Below the pieces are notes generated by a model. That model was not told where the DNA came from. It saw nothing but the letters and a program-made list of their open reading frames with translations, and ran no database searches. Below, piece by piece: positions 15,750 to 24,985 of a DNA stretch of 52,562 nucleotides. Position 1 is the first letter of the stretch. Every line of letters starts with the position of its first letter. This stretch comes from Bacteroidales bacterium (GTDB lineage: Bacteria; Bacteroidota; Bacteroidia; Bacteroidales; CAIWKO01), in assembly GCA_023228145.1 (NCBI GenBank), contig JALOBU010000020.1, positions 1 to 52,562 on the forward strand. Direction: 5' to 3'. The translations under genes and the position numbers were made by a program.

Positions 15750-18197
15750 TTATTTTAACTTGATTACGGTAATGCCATCGCCGCCAAGGTCAATATGCTC
15801 ATTTGCAAAAGACTCAACTTGCTTGTGGTGAGATAAATACTGATGAATAATATTCCGCAGAATGCCAGAGCCTTTACCGTGCAGTATTCTCACTTCATAA
15901 ATTTTTAATAACAGGGCGTCGTCAATATATTTTTCCACCATATCGGTGATTTCTGCCGCTTTAACACCCCTTACATCAAGTGTTGTATGAAAAGCTGCTA
16001 TTTTGTCATTGAGCTGATGGATAAATTCGGAATAATTGCTGCCGGAAAGTATTTTCTCTTGCTTTTTATAATCTCTTTTATCAATTACTTCAAGATGGCT
16101 CAATGGAACAGACAAACGGAGGTTGTCATAAAGTACTATGGCGTTGTCCTTTTTGATATCAATTATTTCACCCATGTTTTTTTGCCCCGGTATTTTAACC
16201 AGACTGCCTATTTCCGGCATAAGATGTTTTTTTTCTTTTGGCTCTGTCATTTTATTGAGGCCTTTTTGTTTTTTAGGAGTGTTATCTTCTTTCAATTTTT
16301 CTGTTTTGTTGATGTTTGTAATCAGCTCTGCATTTATTTTTTTTAATTCAGTCCTTGCCTTGTGTGTTTGTTCTTTTGCGGCCCCGGATTCAATTATTTC
16401 CCTGATGGTATTTTCAATAGTTTTATTTGCCTCTCTTATTAAAACAACGGCTTCCTCACGAGCATTTTTCAGAATAATTTCTTTTTTGGTTTCTGTTTCG
16501 GAAAGAAGTTTCTGATATTTTTCAATTATTTCAGCCAGAAAATCATCGGCCAGCCTGATTTGTGCTTTTTGTTTTTCAAATTCTTCTTTATCTTTCTCAA
16601 ATTGCCGGATTTGTTTTTCGAAAATTATTTTTTCCCGACCGGAAATTTCCATGGCCTTTTCGATAATCTGTTTCGGATAGCCTGAACTTTCGGCAATTTC
16701 AAGGGCAAATGAATTTCCCGGTATTCCTGTTTTAAGTTTATATAAAGGCCGCAAATTAATTTCGTCGAATTGCATGGCAGCATTTACAAATCCTTCCGTC
16801 AAGGATGCCATATCTTTAATGTTTGCATAGTGTGTTGTAACAAGGCCGAAAGCACCTGTATTGTTTAGAGTTTCCAGAGTAGCTTCTGCAATAGCGCCTC
16901 CCAGAGAAGGTTCCGTGCCGCTGCCAAATTCATCAATCAGAAAAAGAGTCTTGTTATCGGAATTTTCAAGAAGTATTTTCAGGTTTTTCAAGTGTGAACT
17001 ATAGGTGCTGAGGTCTTCTTCTATGGATTGTTCATCCCCGATTTCAATAAAAATATTTTTAAATATCCCGCTGACAGAACCTTGCCTGACCGGAATAAGA
17101 AACCCGCATTGCAACATATATTGCAGTAGCCCTGCTGTTTTCAGGCAAACGGATTTACCGCCGGCATTGGGCCCGGAAATCACCATAATTCGTTGTGATT
17201 TTTTCAGGCAGATGTCCCAGGGAATTATTACTTTTTGTCTTTGTCTCAAATGTAGGTATAGCAGGGGGTTTTTGGCTTGAATCCATTCTATATGGGGATC
17301 TTCTTGTATTTTCGGTTTTATGGAATCTGTATCTATTGCAAACAAAGCTCTGCCCCTGATGAAATCAATTTGCGCTAGAAATAAAAGCAGCTCAGACAAT
17401 TCCGGGATTTGTGGCCTGATGAAATCCGTGAACAGTATAAGTATTTTGATTATTTCTTTTTGTTCCTCATTTTCAAGCTCCCGCAACAGGTTATTCATTT
17501 CAAAAATCTCGGAAGGCTCAATAAAAACAGTTTGTCCTGTGGCAGATTCATCATGAATATATCCTTTTACCCTGCGTTTGTTAGAAGCGCTGACCGGAAT
17601 AACGCAACGCCCGTAGCGCATGGTAATTTCGGTATCATGTGCAACCGTATTATCATCTTTAAGATGCTGAAGTATTTGCCTTAAGCGCCCTTCCGTTTTA
17701 TGCTTTATAGCGGAAATATTACTTCTGATTTTTTTTAATTCCGGAGAAGCGTCATCACGAATTTCATTTTTATCATTGAGAATTCGGTTAATTTTCTTTA
17801 CCACCTCTTTGTTGTATTCTATGGCAGAAACCATATTGTATAGAAAGGGCGATGTGTTTTTTCTGGCTTTTATGTAATTAATAATGTTCTCGGTGATGAC
17901 TAAAGTGGTTCTTAATTCCGCCAGATTTTCAGGCTCCAGATAAGTTCGTTCAATTTTAATCCTCTGAAATTCGGCATCAAAATTATAATAAGTATCTGCG
18001 GGAAATGGGTCTGAAAATTTTAATATCTCGACGAGCTCTTCGGTGCGGGACAAATTTTTTTCAATTATAACAATATCGTCACAAAAAGAAACTTCTAAGG
18101 CAAGGTTACGTCCTTTTTCTCCTAAGCACAAGCCGGAAACCATTTTCAGTACCAGGTCAAAGCCTGTTTTTTTTTCTGTTATGCTGCGCTCATTCAT
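15750..18197 (-). CDS. mutS2: MutS2 family DNA-binding ATPase/endonuclease
   Basis: An 815-residue MutS2. It lacks the mismatch-recognition domain of MutS and is linked to recombination control and ribosome-collision rescue in other bacteria. The Walker A motif is GPNAGGKS (342-349), Walker B is FLIDEFGSGTEP, and the signature region ends TTHYANIKDMA. A long coiled-coil stretch (about 490-600) is followed by a KOW-like segment. The C-terminal Smr domain (about 735-815) has LDVRG and HGKGSGILR, with the LDVR form of the nuclease motif. It overlaps the upstream glycosyltransferase gene by 4 nt. Confidence 0.95.
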   Translation of the reverse strand: MNERSITEKKTGFDLVLKMVSGLCLGEKGRNLALEVSFCDDIVIIEKNLSRTEELVEILKFSDPFPADTYYNFDAEFQRIKIERTYLEPENLAELRTTLVITENIINYIKARKNTSPFLYNMVSAIEYNKEVVKKINRILNDKNEIRDDASPELKKIRSNISAIKHKTEGRLRQILQHLKDDNTVAHDTEITMRYGRCVIPVSASNKRRVKGYIHDESATGQTVFIEPSEIFEMNNLLRELENEEQKEIIKILILFTDFIRPQIPELSELLLFLAQIDFIRGRALFAIDTDSIKPKIQEDPHIEWIQAKNPLLYLHLRQRQKVIIPWDICLKKSQRIMVISGPNAGGKSVCLKTAGLLQYMLQCGFLIPVRQGSVSGIFKNIFIEIGDEQSIEEDLSTYSSHLKNLKILLENSDNKTLFLIDEFGSGTEPSLGGAIAEATLETLNNTGAFGLVTTHYANIKDMASLTEGFVNAAMQFDEINLRPLYKLKTGIPGNSFALEIAESSGYPKQIIEKAMEISGREKIIFEKQIRQFEKDKEEFEKQKAQIRLADDFLAEIIEKYQKLLSETETKKEIILKNAREEAVVLIREANKTIENTIREIIESGAAKEQTHKARTELKKINAELITNINKTEKLKEDNTPKKQKGLNKMTEPKEKKHLMPEIGSLVKIPGQKNMGEIIDIKKDNAIVLYDNLRLSVPLSHLEVIDKRDYKKQEKILSGSNYSEFIHQLNDKIAAFHTTLDVRGVKAAEITDMVEKYIDDALLLKIYEVRILHGKGSGILRNIIHQYLSHHKQVESFANEHIDLGGDGITVIKLK

Positions 18198-19441
18198 TTT
18201 GCTTTGCTAACCAAATATTCATAAACGCTTTTGTAGGTTTCAATGCCCCGGGAAAGTGAATATTTTTCCAACGCCACAGCTCTTATACTTTCAGGAGATA
18301 ACTGTAAAAGTTCTGGAATTTTTTGTATGGCATGTTGATATGCTTCTGTGGTAAAATCATGAATCAGCAGCCCGGCTTTATTTTCTTTTATCAATTGGTC
18401 AACGTCGCCAATTCCCGAATTGGTGATAAAAGGTATTCCAAGACTCATTAACTCTCCCATTTTTGTAGGTGACGATGCGGTTTTAGAATAAACCGGCCTG
18501 ATAAAAAATACGGATAATCTTGCAAGAGACAACAACGAAGGCATATCGTTACGGCCTGCTTTGACAACCCTGATTTTTTCAGCAGGGATGTTTTTTTCTC
18601 CGGCTTTTTTATAAATAATTTCAGGATTGTCAGGAGTAATAATTAAAAATTTGGCATCGGGATACTGCATGAGTAATTGTCCGAAAAAGTCAAGCATTTC
18701 ATCGGGCATATACCAGGTTCCAAGCGAGCCGGAATAACTAATAATAAAGTCATTTGGCTTTATTTGTAATTTTTCAGTTTTGGATTTTAAAATATTTTCG
18801 TCAATATTTTGCCTGGAAAAAAAATTTGTATCTGCGCAACAAGGAATTACTGTTGTTTTATTCTCCAGAGCCTGAATATTGTACTTTTTTATCAGTTCTT
18901 TTTTCCCTTTTTCGGTGAGGGAAATCAAGGTGTCGGCATTTAGTAAATATTGATATTCCTTTTTTTTAAAGTATTTATAAATCAACAAATAAAAAGGATT
19001 TTTCAGGTTCCATAATTTACCTTCCACTCTTTCGTCAGGCCAAAACCCCCGCATATCAAAAATAAAGGGAGTCTTTCTTTTCAGCTTTAATGCAAGGCCT
19101 CCAAAAGACGCTATGTAACTTCGGCAGTGAACTATAGAAAAAGAATGAGCCTTATTAAGTTTTTTTACATACCTGATTAATTTGAAAATATCAAACACTG
19201 TTGAAAACACCGGCGGCTTTTTTGTATATTTCATCGGGAACCATGAGATATTGGTGCCTTTCAGCAGCGCTTCGACAGAGATTTTAAACTCTGAAAAAGC
19301 TTCTTTTTTTTCGAAGCTCAAAATATATATCTGATAACCTGATTCTGCCAGGCCTGTTAAATAGGGCAAAATCTGCGACCTGCCAAGAGGGTCGGTAAGG
19401 CCGTCGTAGGTGATATAAAGTACTTTGGCAGGATGATTCAT
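18194..19441 (-). CDS. Glycosyltransferase family 4-like protein
   Basis: A 415-residue GT-B glycosyltransferase. The N-terminal acceptor domain starts KVLYITYDGLTDPLGRSQILPY; the C-terminal nucleotide-sugar domain contains ISYSGSLGTWYMPDEM and the family 4 motif ending SPTKMGELMSLGIPFITN (the E-x7-E-like region). It probably adds a sugar to a surface polysaccharide or glycan; donor and acceptor are unknown. It is the first gene of a minus-strand run and overlaps mutS2 by 4 nt. A lone glycosyltransferase ahead of mutS2, without other polysaccharide genes, is unusual. Confidence 0.87.
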   Translation of the reverse strand: MNHPAKVLYITYDGLTDPLGRSQILPYLTGLAESGYQIYILSFEKKEAFSEFKISVEALLKGTNISWFPMKYTKKPPVFSTVFDIFKLIRYVKKLNKAHSFSIVHCRSYIASFGGLALKLKRKTPFIFDMRGFWPDERVEGKLWNLKNPFYLLIYKYFKKKEYQYLLNADTLISLTEKGKKELIKKYNIQALENKTTVIPCCADTNFFSRQNIDENILKSKTEKLQIKPNDFIISYSGSLGTWYMPDEMLDFFGQLLMQYPDAKFLIITPDNPEIIYKKAGEKNIPAEKIRVVKAGRNDMPSLLSLARLSVFFIRPVYSKTASSPTKMGELMSLGIPFITNSGIGDVDQLIKENKAGLLIHDFTTEAYQHAIQKIPELLQLSPESIRAVALEKYSLSRGIETYKSVYEYLVSKAK

Positions 19442-19472
19442 GAAAAATTGTAAAACTAAATCAACTTTCAGG

Positions 19473-19513
19473 CAAAGTTATTACTTTCTTTGCATGTAAA
19501 CATTCAAATGTTT
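19473..19513 (-). promoter_or_regulatory. Promoter of the glycosyltransferase-mutS2 run with an overlapping palindrome
   Basis: On the minus strand TAACTTTG (19480-19473) matches the -7 element, with TTTA (19500-19497) 16 nt upstream as a weak -33. A perfect 7-bp palindrome with a 2-nt centre (AAACATT-CA-AATGTTT, 19498-19513) covers the -33 region, a natural repressor position. Based on pattern only. Confidence 0.4.
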
Positions 19514-19621
19514 TCAGAACCCTGCAATACTGATTTTTGATAATATAATTCTAATCTACCTTTAAAATTTTATCAGACAGTTATGTCCCCGAAAGTTTAT
19601 TTCTCCGGCAGATTATTTGAA

Positions 19622-21130
19622 TTATCCGCAATGAAAATACTTCTCAACAAGCCTTAGCAGCTCATCTTTATTATCTTTGAGTTTTTCTCTTAAGTCCCTG
19701 TCGTCATAAGCTTTCAATCCTTTAACAGTCCCCTCTAAAATATTTTGTGAAAAAACGTCATATTTTTTATAAATCTCAGCCTGTTGTTCCAGGATTTCGG
19801 CAGAGTCCCAGCAGGAGAATGGGAGAGTCTGAAGGCATTTGGCTTTTTCTTTATGTTTTTCCGAGAAGATGTTCACATCCACATAAGTTTTTTCCGCAAA
19901 CTGCAATGCATTTTCCATTTCAAGTCCATGGCGGGCAGCAACTGTCAACCCGGCCATAAGCAGATAAATGTCTGCCGAACCGTCGGGGCAGCGAAATTCT
20001 ACGGTTTGTTTGTCGCTGAAATCTTCTGTAGGAATGGGTTCAAGAGGATTGGCCTTGCTTATCATGTCGTTTATCCCACACCATCCCAGAGGTACGCGCA
20101 CCAATACCGAACGGTTGCGGTCGCCCCAGCATATATTGGTGGGGGCTTCCTGGTGAGGCACAAGGCGGAAATAGGATGTGGGGTTTGTATTGCCAAAAGC
20201 CGTGAGCGAAGGTGCAAGGGTTAAATATCCCGCAATGGCTTTTCTGGCGGTATCGCTTAATATGCCATCTTTTACCATCACATTTTTGCCGTCTTTCATC
20301 AGGCGTGTGTGAATGTGCATGCCGCTGCCGGCCTTTCCAACGGTTATTTTGGGGGCAAAAGTAACATTAACGCCATAGCTGTACGCTAAATTGCGGATTA
20401 TCCATTTTGAAATCACCAGTTGGTCGGCGGCATCTTCCACGGCAACGGGTAAAAATTCAATTTCATTTTGTTCATAGTTCAGGTTGTTAATTGAAAAATT
20501 ACCTACTTCAGAATGCCCGTATTTGATATATCCGCCGCATTGAGATATCAGATGCAATGCTTCCGTGCGAAAATCACCCCATTTATTGTAAGGGGCCGAT
20601 TCATGATAGCCTCTTTGGTCGGTGGCATTAAAAAGTTCATCCTTTTCGCTGATGATATAATACTCCAGCTCGCCCATGGTTTCAAAGGAAAACCCGGTTT
20701 TTTCTTTTAACACTTTGTGTGCTTTATGTAAAACATATTCGGGAGATGATGCCAAATGTTCACCGTCTTTGTTAAAATAAGAACATAAGATATCGAGAGT
20801 GGGTATTTCTGAAAACGGATTCATATAAGCGGTGCGAAAACGTGGAATGACATATAAATCGCTTGAACCCGCCTCAATATAGGAAAACAGACTGGAACCA
20901 TCCACGCGTTCTCCTGTGGAAAGGCAGGTGTCTAAATGCTTTTTGTTATTAATAATAATATTCATTGTTTTCAAACGGCTGTCGCCACCCACATACCTGA
21001 AATTAACCATTTTTATTCCCTTTTCGGAAATAAAACGGATGATGTCTTCTTTTGTAAAATCAGTGGTTGGTTTGTTCAGAAACTGAACGAGCGGATTAGG
21101 ATTTAAATCAAAATAAGATGTGTCTCTCAT
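19622..21130 (-). CDS. glnA: Glutamine synthetase
   Basis: A 502-residue glutamine synthetase (ATP + glutamate + ammonia to glutamine). The beta-grasp domain is about 30-130 (KMVNFRYVGGDSRLKTMNI). The catalytic barrel holds METMGELEYYI-type Glu ligands (FETMGELEYYI), YEQNEIEFLP, the GSGMHIH metal/ATP motif and NPTSYFRLVPHQEAPTNICWGDRNRS. RCPDGSADIYLLMAGL carries the arginine/phosphate region. The adenylylation Tyr loop of proteobacterial GSI is not evident. It has a well-formed promoter (21163-21192) and no co-transcribed neighbour. No ntrB/C or glnK gene is nearby. Confidence 0.92.
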   Translation of the reverse strand: MRDTSYFDLNPNPLVQFLNKPTTDFTKEDIIRFISEKGIKMVNFRYVGGDSRLKTMNIIINNKKHLDTCLSTGERVDGSSLFSYIEAGSSDLYVIPRFRTAYMNPFSEIPTLDILCSYFNKDGEHLASSPEYVLHKAHKVLKEKTGFSFETMGELEYYIISEKDELFNATDQRGYHESAPYNKWGDFRTEALHLISQCGGYIKYGHSEVGNFSINNLNYEQNEIEFLPVAVEDAADQLVISKWIIRNLAYSYGVNVTFAPKITVGKAGSGMHIHTRLMKDGKNVMVKDGILSDTARKAIAGYLTLAPSLTAFGNTNPTSYFRLVPHQEAPTNICWGDRNRSVLVRVPLGWCGINDMISKANPLEPIPTEDFSDKQTVEFRCPDGSADIYLLMAGLTVAARHGLEMENALQFAEKTYVDVNIFSEKHKEKAKCLQTLPFSCWDSAEILEQQAEIYKKYDVFSQNILEGTVKGLKAYDDRDLREKLKDNKDELLRLVEKYFHCG

Positions 21131-21162
21131 GATAAAAAATTTAATTAATAAAATAAGGGGTT

Positions 21163-21192
21163 CAAACTTAATAAAATATTCTTGAATAACAA
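21163..21192 (-). promoter_or_regulatory. glnA promoter
   Basis: On the minus strand TTG (21192-21190) is followed after exactly 19 nt by TAAGTTTG (21170-21163), a full TAnnTTTG match. The start codon is 32 nt further on, giving a leader of about 27 nt. This is one of the best consensus promoters in the window. Confidence 0.6.
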
Positions 21193-21375
21193 TCAGTCAA
21201 GGTTAAAAGCAATATGATTCAATCACATTCTTTGTCGGAATAATCGAAAATACAGGCTCTTTAAGAAGCCGCCACTGCTGTTTTCTGAAAGATATCATAA
21301 ATGTAATAAGTTATTACTTCAAATACATAAAGTGACGGCATTAATTTTACACTATGAAAAATCATATAAAATTTA

Positions 21376-21383
21376 TAATTTTG
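21376..21383 (+). promoter_or_regulatory. -7 element of the tRNA-Lys gene
   Basis: TAATTTTG ends 10 nt before the mature tRNA 5' end, the same distance as the box ahead of tRNA-Cys. No good -33 TTTG is visible at the expected position. Confidence 0.5.
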
Positions 21384-21393
21384 CGGCGGAAAT

Positions 21394-21466
21394 CTCTTCG
21401 TAGCTCAGCTGGTAGAGCAATTGACTCTTAATCAATGGGTCCGGGGTTCGAGTCCCCGCGAGGAGA
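21394..21466 (+). tRNA. tRNA-Lys (anticodon CTT)
   Basis: A complete cloverleaf. The acceptor stem CTCTTCG pairs with CGAGGAG through 7 bp with one T-G wobble. T8-A9 are followed by a GCTC D-stem. The anticodon arm is ATTGA-CTCTTAA-TCAAT, giving CTT. The T-arm is CGGGG-TTCGAGT-CCCCG. The discriminator is A; CCA is not encoded. Confidence 0.96.
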
Positions 21467-21524
21467 CATAGCAGTTATCAGTGAACAGTTAGATGATGGG
21501 GGTTGAAAAGCTGATGATTTTTTT

Positions 21525-21564
21525 AAGGAAGGACGATTTTGTTTATACAGAATTGTCCTTTTTT
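21525..21564 (+). terminator. Rho-independent terminator after tRNA-Lys
   Basis: AAGGACGATT (21529-21538) pairs with AATTGTCCTT (21551-21560) in a 10-bp stem with one G-T pair and a 12-nt loop. A T-run follows at once (21559-21564), and outer wobble and A-T pairs extend the stem. It ends the tRNA-Lys transcript and touches the convergent queG stop codon. Confidence 0.8.
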
Positions 21565-22480
21565 ATTTCAGGAAATCAATGTTTCTTTTAAGGGTTTTAT
21601 AACCAATCCAACGGATAGCCGAATCGCTGAAAATTTTATCAAATTCGTCTTCGGTCAGATTTTCAAAATCTTCTTTTTTCAGGGCTTTTAGCTTTTCTGA
21701 AACAGGGAAAATACTTTTGCCTGATTCGATATTTTTATTCCACGGACAAACATCCTGGCATATATCGCAGCCGTAAATGTAATTATTAAATTTATCACGT
21801 ATTGCTGTTGGTAATTCTGTATTTTTCTGCATGGTAAAATTAGAGATACATTTTCGCACATCCAATCCTGAATCGTCTGACAGCGCTACGGTGGGACATG
21901 CTTCAATGCATAAATTGCAATCTCCGCAGTTATTTGGTACAGACGTGTCATAATCCAGTTTGATATCAGTAATTATTGTCCCGATAAAATTAAATATTCC
22001 ATATTTCTCGTTAATAAGGAGGGTATTTTTCCCTATCCAGCCGTTACCGGCAAGTTTCGCCCATGCTTTTTCAAGTACAGGGCCTGAATCAACAAAAAGT
22101 TGTGTGTTTTTACTTCTGGTTTCAGTGGTAATAAAATCTACAACAGGTCCTAATCTTTCTTTTATCACATCGTGATAATCCCGGCCATGAGCATATCTCG
22201 AAATTCTGTAGTGTTGTGCTTCGGGAAGCGTGTCCTCATTAAAATAATTATACAAAACAGAAATAACGGATTTTGCGTTTGGTGATACAAGCCGGGGGTC
22301 GGCACGTTTTTCAGTGTCTTTTTCTAAATAATCCTTTAGGGCATGAAACCCGCGTTTGACCCATTGATTCAAAAACGCCAAATCATTTTCTAAAATCTCA
22401 GCTTGAGCAAACCCGCATGCAGAGGCGCCTGTATCAAGGATTTTCTTTTTCAGAAGGGCTGAAAAGTTATCGGCAAGCAT
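21563..22480 (-). CDS. queG: Epoxyqueuosine reductase QueG
   Basis: A 305-residue cobalamin-dependent iron-sulfur enzyme that reduces epoxyqueuosine to queuosine in tRNA, the last step of Q-base synthesis. The Asp in VDSGPVLEKAWA (D131) and the surrounding NGWIGKNTLLI are family hallmarks. Two [4Fe-4S] motifs are CGDCNLCIEACP (C185, C188, C191, C195) and CDICQDVCPWN (C238, C241, C245), with C211 supplying a further ligand. It is the short form without the C-terminal HEAT repeats. It follows ruvB after 5 nt, so the two are probably co-transcribed. Confidence 0.95.
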   Translation of the reverse strand: MLADNFSALLKKKILDTGASACGFAQAEILENDLAFLNQWVKRGFHALKDYLEKDTEKRADPRLVSPNAKSVISVLYNYFNEDTLPEAQHYRISRYAHGRDYHDVIKERLGPVVDFITTETRSKNTQLFVDSGPVLEKAWAKLAGNGWIGKNTLLINEKYGIFNFIGTIITDIKLDYDTSVPNNCGDCNLCIEACPTVALSDDSGLDVRKCISNFTMQKNTELPTAIRDKFNNYIYGCDICQDVCPWNKNIESGKSIFPVSEKLKALKKEDFENLTEDEFDKIFSDSAIRWIGYKTLKRNIDFLK

Positions 22481-22485
22481 TGTTG

Positions 22486-23514
22486 TTACTGAAAAAGTGT
22501 TTGCTGGGTGTTTGGATTAATCCTTCCAAGATGCTTATATGCTTTTTCGGTGGCTTCTCTCCCGCGGGGAGTGCGCATCAAGTATCCTTCCATAATCAGA
22601 AAGGGTTCATACACTTCTTCAATGGTACCGGCATCTTCGCTGACTGCTGTTGCAATAGTGTTTAACCCAACTGGCCCGCCTTTGAATTTATCAATAATAG
22701 TGGTAAGTATTTTAATATCCATTTCATCCAGCCCGTTTTGGTCCACATTAAGAGCAGATAAAGCGATATTGGTAATTTTTATATCAATAATCCCGCTTCC
22801 TTTTATCTGTGCAAAGTCGCGGATACGCCGCAACAAAAGATTGGCAATACGCGGGGTTCCCCTGCTGCGGCGGGCAATTTCAAAGGCGGCATTTTTTTCG
22901 ACCTTTACATTAATAATATCTGCAGAACGTTCAATAATGGATTGCAATATTTCCGAATCATAATAAGAAAGCCGTGTGTTGATACCAAAGCGGGAACGCA
23001 GCGGGGCAGTAAGCAATCCGGAGCGGGTAGTAGCTCCGATTAGTGTAAATGGGTTCAGGGCTATTTGTATGCTTCTGGCATTCGGGCCGCTTTCAATCAT
23101 GATGTCAATCTTGTAATCTTCCATGGCCGAATACAGATATTCTTCTATTACAGGCGAAAGGCGGTGTATTTCATCAATAAACAATACATCGTTGGGCTCC
23201 AGATTGGTAAGCAGGCCAGCCAGGTCGCCGGGTTTGTCGAGCACGGGCCCGGATGTAACTTTAATCCCTACACCCAATTCATTGGCAATTATATAACTTA
23301 AAGTGGTTTTTCCTAATCCCGGAGGCCCGTGTAACAACACATGGTCAAGAGATTCACCTCGCTGTTTGGCTGCCTGAACAAAAATTTTAAGGTTTTCAAC
23401 CACCTGCCCCTGTCCGAAAAAAGTTGCAAAAGAACTTGGCCGTAAGAATTTTTCGTATTCGAGCTCGTTAGGAGTGAGATGTTCTTTGTCGGGATTCAGA
23501 ATGCTGTCTGGCAT
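22486..23514 (-). CDS. ruvB: Holliday junction branch migration ATPase RuvB
   Basis: A 342-residue AAA+ motor that drives branch migration of Holliday junctions with RuvA. Walker A is GPPGLGKT (63-70) and Walker B FIDEIH (112-117). Sensor and arginine-finger regions include LIGATTRSGLLTAPLRSRFG. The C-terminal winged helix ends in PYLMRTPRGRE-like sequence (MEGYLMRTPRGREATEKAY). Full length. ruvA and ruvC are not in the window. Confidence 0.97.
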   Translation of the reverse strand: MPDSILNPDKEHLTPNELEYEKFLRPSSFATFFGQGQVVENLKIFVQAAKQRGESLDHVLLHGPPGLGKTTLSYIIANELGVGIKVTSGPVLDKPGDLAGLLTNLEPNDVLFIDEIHRLSPVIEEYLYSAMEDYKIDIMIESGPNARSIQIALNPFTLIGATTRSGLLTAPLRSRFGINTRLSYYDSEILQSIIERSADIINVKVEKNAAFEIARRSRGTPRIANLLLRRIRDFAQIKGSGIIDIKITNIALSALNVDQNGLDEMDIKILTTIIDKFKGGPVGLNTIATAVSEDAGTIEEVYEPFLIMEGYLMRTPRGREATEKAYKHLGRINPNTQQTLFQ

Positions 23515-23588
23515 CTTTATTGATTTTTAAACAAAAATAACGCTTTCCTGAATAATATTTGCTTAAAAGAAAAACAAATAACTATAAA

Positions 23589-23612
23589 ATACTCATAATC
23601 AAAAATGAGTAT
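23589..23612. promoter_or_regulatory. Palindromic site in the ruvB/usp divergent region
   Basis: Perfect 8-bp arms ATACTCAT and ATGAGTAT separated by AATCAAAA lie between the divergent ruvB and universal stress protein genes. No T-run follows, so an operator is likelier than a terminator. No matching regulator gene is adjacent. Confidence 0.35.
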
Positions 23613-23687
23613 GATAAAATCCTTTAAAAAATGTATTTTTTAGTAACAAATTACTCAAATATCGGAAAACTTAAGTAATTTAGCAAC

Positions 23688-24557
23688 ATGAAACAAGAAA
23701 AAGATAAAACTATGAGACAAATACTGGTTGCTATTGATTTTTCAAAACATTCAGTAAAGGCATTGGAATTTGCCATTGTTATTGCAAATGTTGTCAGTGC
23801 GCAGATTATGATGGTATGGGTGGATAAACCCGAATCCGAAGATTCTATTTTTGATAATACATCCCACGAACATCGCCAGGAAGCAAAACAACGCCTCGAA
23901 GAACTGATAAAAAAATATTCCAAACAACTGAAAAAAGGGAAACTTACTTATAAACTACGCAAAGGAAAAGTTTATAAAGAAGTAGCCAATCAGGCACATT
24001 ATAACGATGCGTATCTGATTATTGCCGGCTCACATGGTGTTTCGGGATTTGAATCTTTCTGGATTGGCAGTAACGCAAACAAAATCGTTGCGTACTCTCC
24101 TTGCCCCGTGATTACCATGCGCGATACGTTTCCGTTGAAGAAAACCATCAAAAAGGTAATTCTCCCTATTGATAATTCAATGTCCACAAGACAGAAAGTA
24201 CCTTTTGCTATGGAGTTTGCTAAATGTTTCTGTTCCGAAATCCATGTGCTGGAACTGCAATCTTCTTCTTTGAAAACTATTCGCAGCAAAGTATCAAGTT
24301 ATACTGCCCAGGTTTCAAAATTCCTGAAAGAAAACGGAGTGAATCATGTTGTTAAATCCGTTGATGCAGATAACATCACTTCCGCAACCATCAAGTATGC
24401 CGAACAAATAGACGCTGACCTCATAATTATCATGACGGAACAGGAAGAAGAATTGTCGAACATCTGGCTTGGCCCTTATGCCCAGCAAATGGTAAACAAT
24501 TCGCCCATCCCGGTTATGAGTGTTCACCCCAAAGAAATAGAATATTTAGCAAAATAG
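23688..24557 (+). CDS. Tandem-domain universal stress protein
   Basis: A 289-residue protein with two UspA domains (about 9-145 and 155-285). The first starts MRQILVAIDFSKHSVKALEFA and keeps the nucleotide-binding loop GSHGVSGFESFWIGSNA (G-x2-G-x9-GS type), so it probably binds ATP. The second starts IKKVILPIDNSMSTRQKV, but its loop region reads MTEQEEELSNIWLGPYAQ and has lost the glycine pattern. Universal stress proteins modulate survival under starvation or redox stress; the target here is unknown. An internal start at 23712 (MRQILVAIDF) is closer to the family N-terminus. The SPOR gene follows after 7 nt. Confidence 0.9.
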   Translation: MKQEKDKTMRQILVAIDFSKHSVKALEFAIVIANVVSAQIMMVWVDKPESEDSIFDNTSHEHRQEAKQRLEELIKKYSKQLKKGKLTYKLRKGKVYKEVANQAHYNDAYLIIAGSHGVSGFESFWIGSNANKIVAYSPCPVITMRDTFPLKKTIKKVILPIDNSMSTRQKVPFAMEFAKCFCSEIHVLELQSSSLKTIRSKVSSYTAQVSKFLKENGVNHVVKSVDADNITSATIKYAEQIDADLIIIMTEQEEELSNIWLGPYAQQMVNNSPIPVMSVHPKEIEYLAK

Positions 24558-24564
24558 TTATCTC

Positions 24565-24969
24565 ATGAAATACTTCGGTGTTTCAATTTTATTTGTATTT
24601 TTTTTTAGCATTATTTCGTTGAGGCTTGCCGCCCAACAGAAAATTACTGTTATAGAAGACCCGCGCATTGTTTCTTTGGTCGAAAAACACAAATACCTGA
24701 ATCAGAAACAGAAAATAAGCGGATGGCGTGTACAGATTTTTTTTGAATCAGGCAATAATTCAAAAAAACGGGCACATGATAAAAAAGGCATCTTTATGGC
24801 CATGTTTCCCGAACAGGGTGTTTACCTGATGTTTCAATCGCCTTATTATAAAGTTCGTGTGGGAGATTTTCGCACACGTATGGACGCGGAAGGGTTTAAA
24901 CAAAAACTATTAGATGAATTTCCGGATGCTTTTGTGGTAAAAGATGAAATAAATTTTCCGGAATTATAA
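24565..24969 (+). CDS. Secreted SPOR-domain protein
   Basis: A 134-residue protein with a signal peptide ending near SLRLAAQ. The C-terminal half is a SPOR domain, which binds peptidoglycan denuded of stem peptides at septa: GWRVQIFFESG at the start, YYKVRVGDFRTRMDAEGFKQKL at the end. The N-terminal linker is short (KITVIEDPRIVSLVEKH). A role in division or envelope maintenance is inferred. It is probably co-transcribed with the universal stress protein and converges with the secreted orphan gene. Confidence 0.87.
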   Translation: MKYFGVSILFVFFFSIISLRLAAQQKITVIEDPRIVSLVEKHKYLNQKQKISGWRVQIFFESGNNSKKRAHDKKGIFMAMFPEQGVYLMFQSPYYKVRVGDFRTRMDAEGFKQKLLDEFPDAFVVKDEINFPEL

Positions 24970-24985
24970 CTGCAAAAGTTACACC

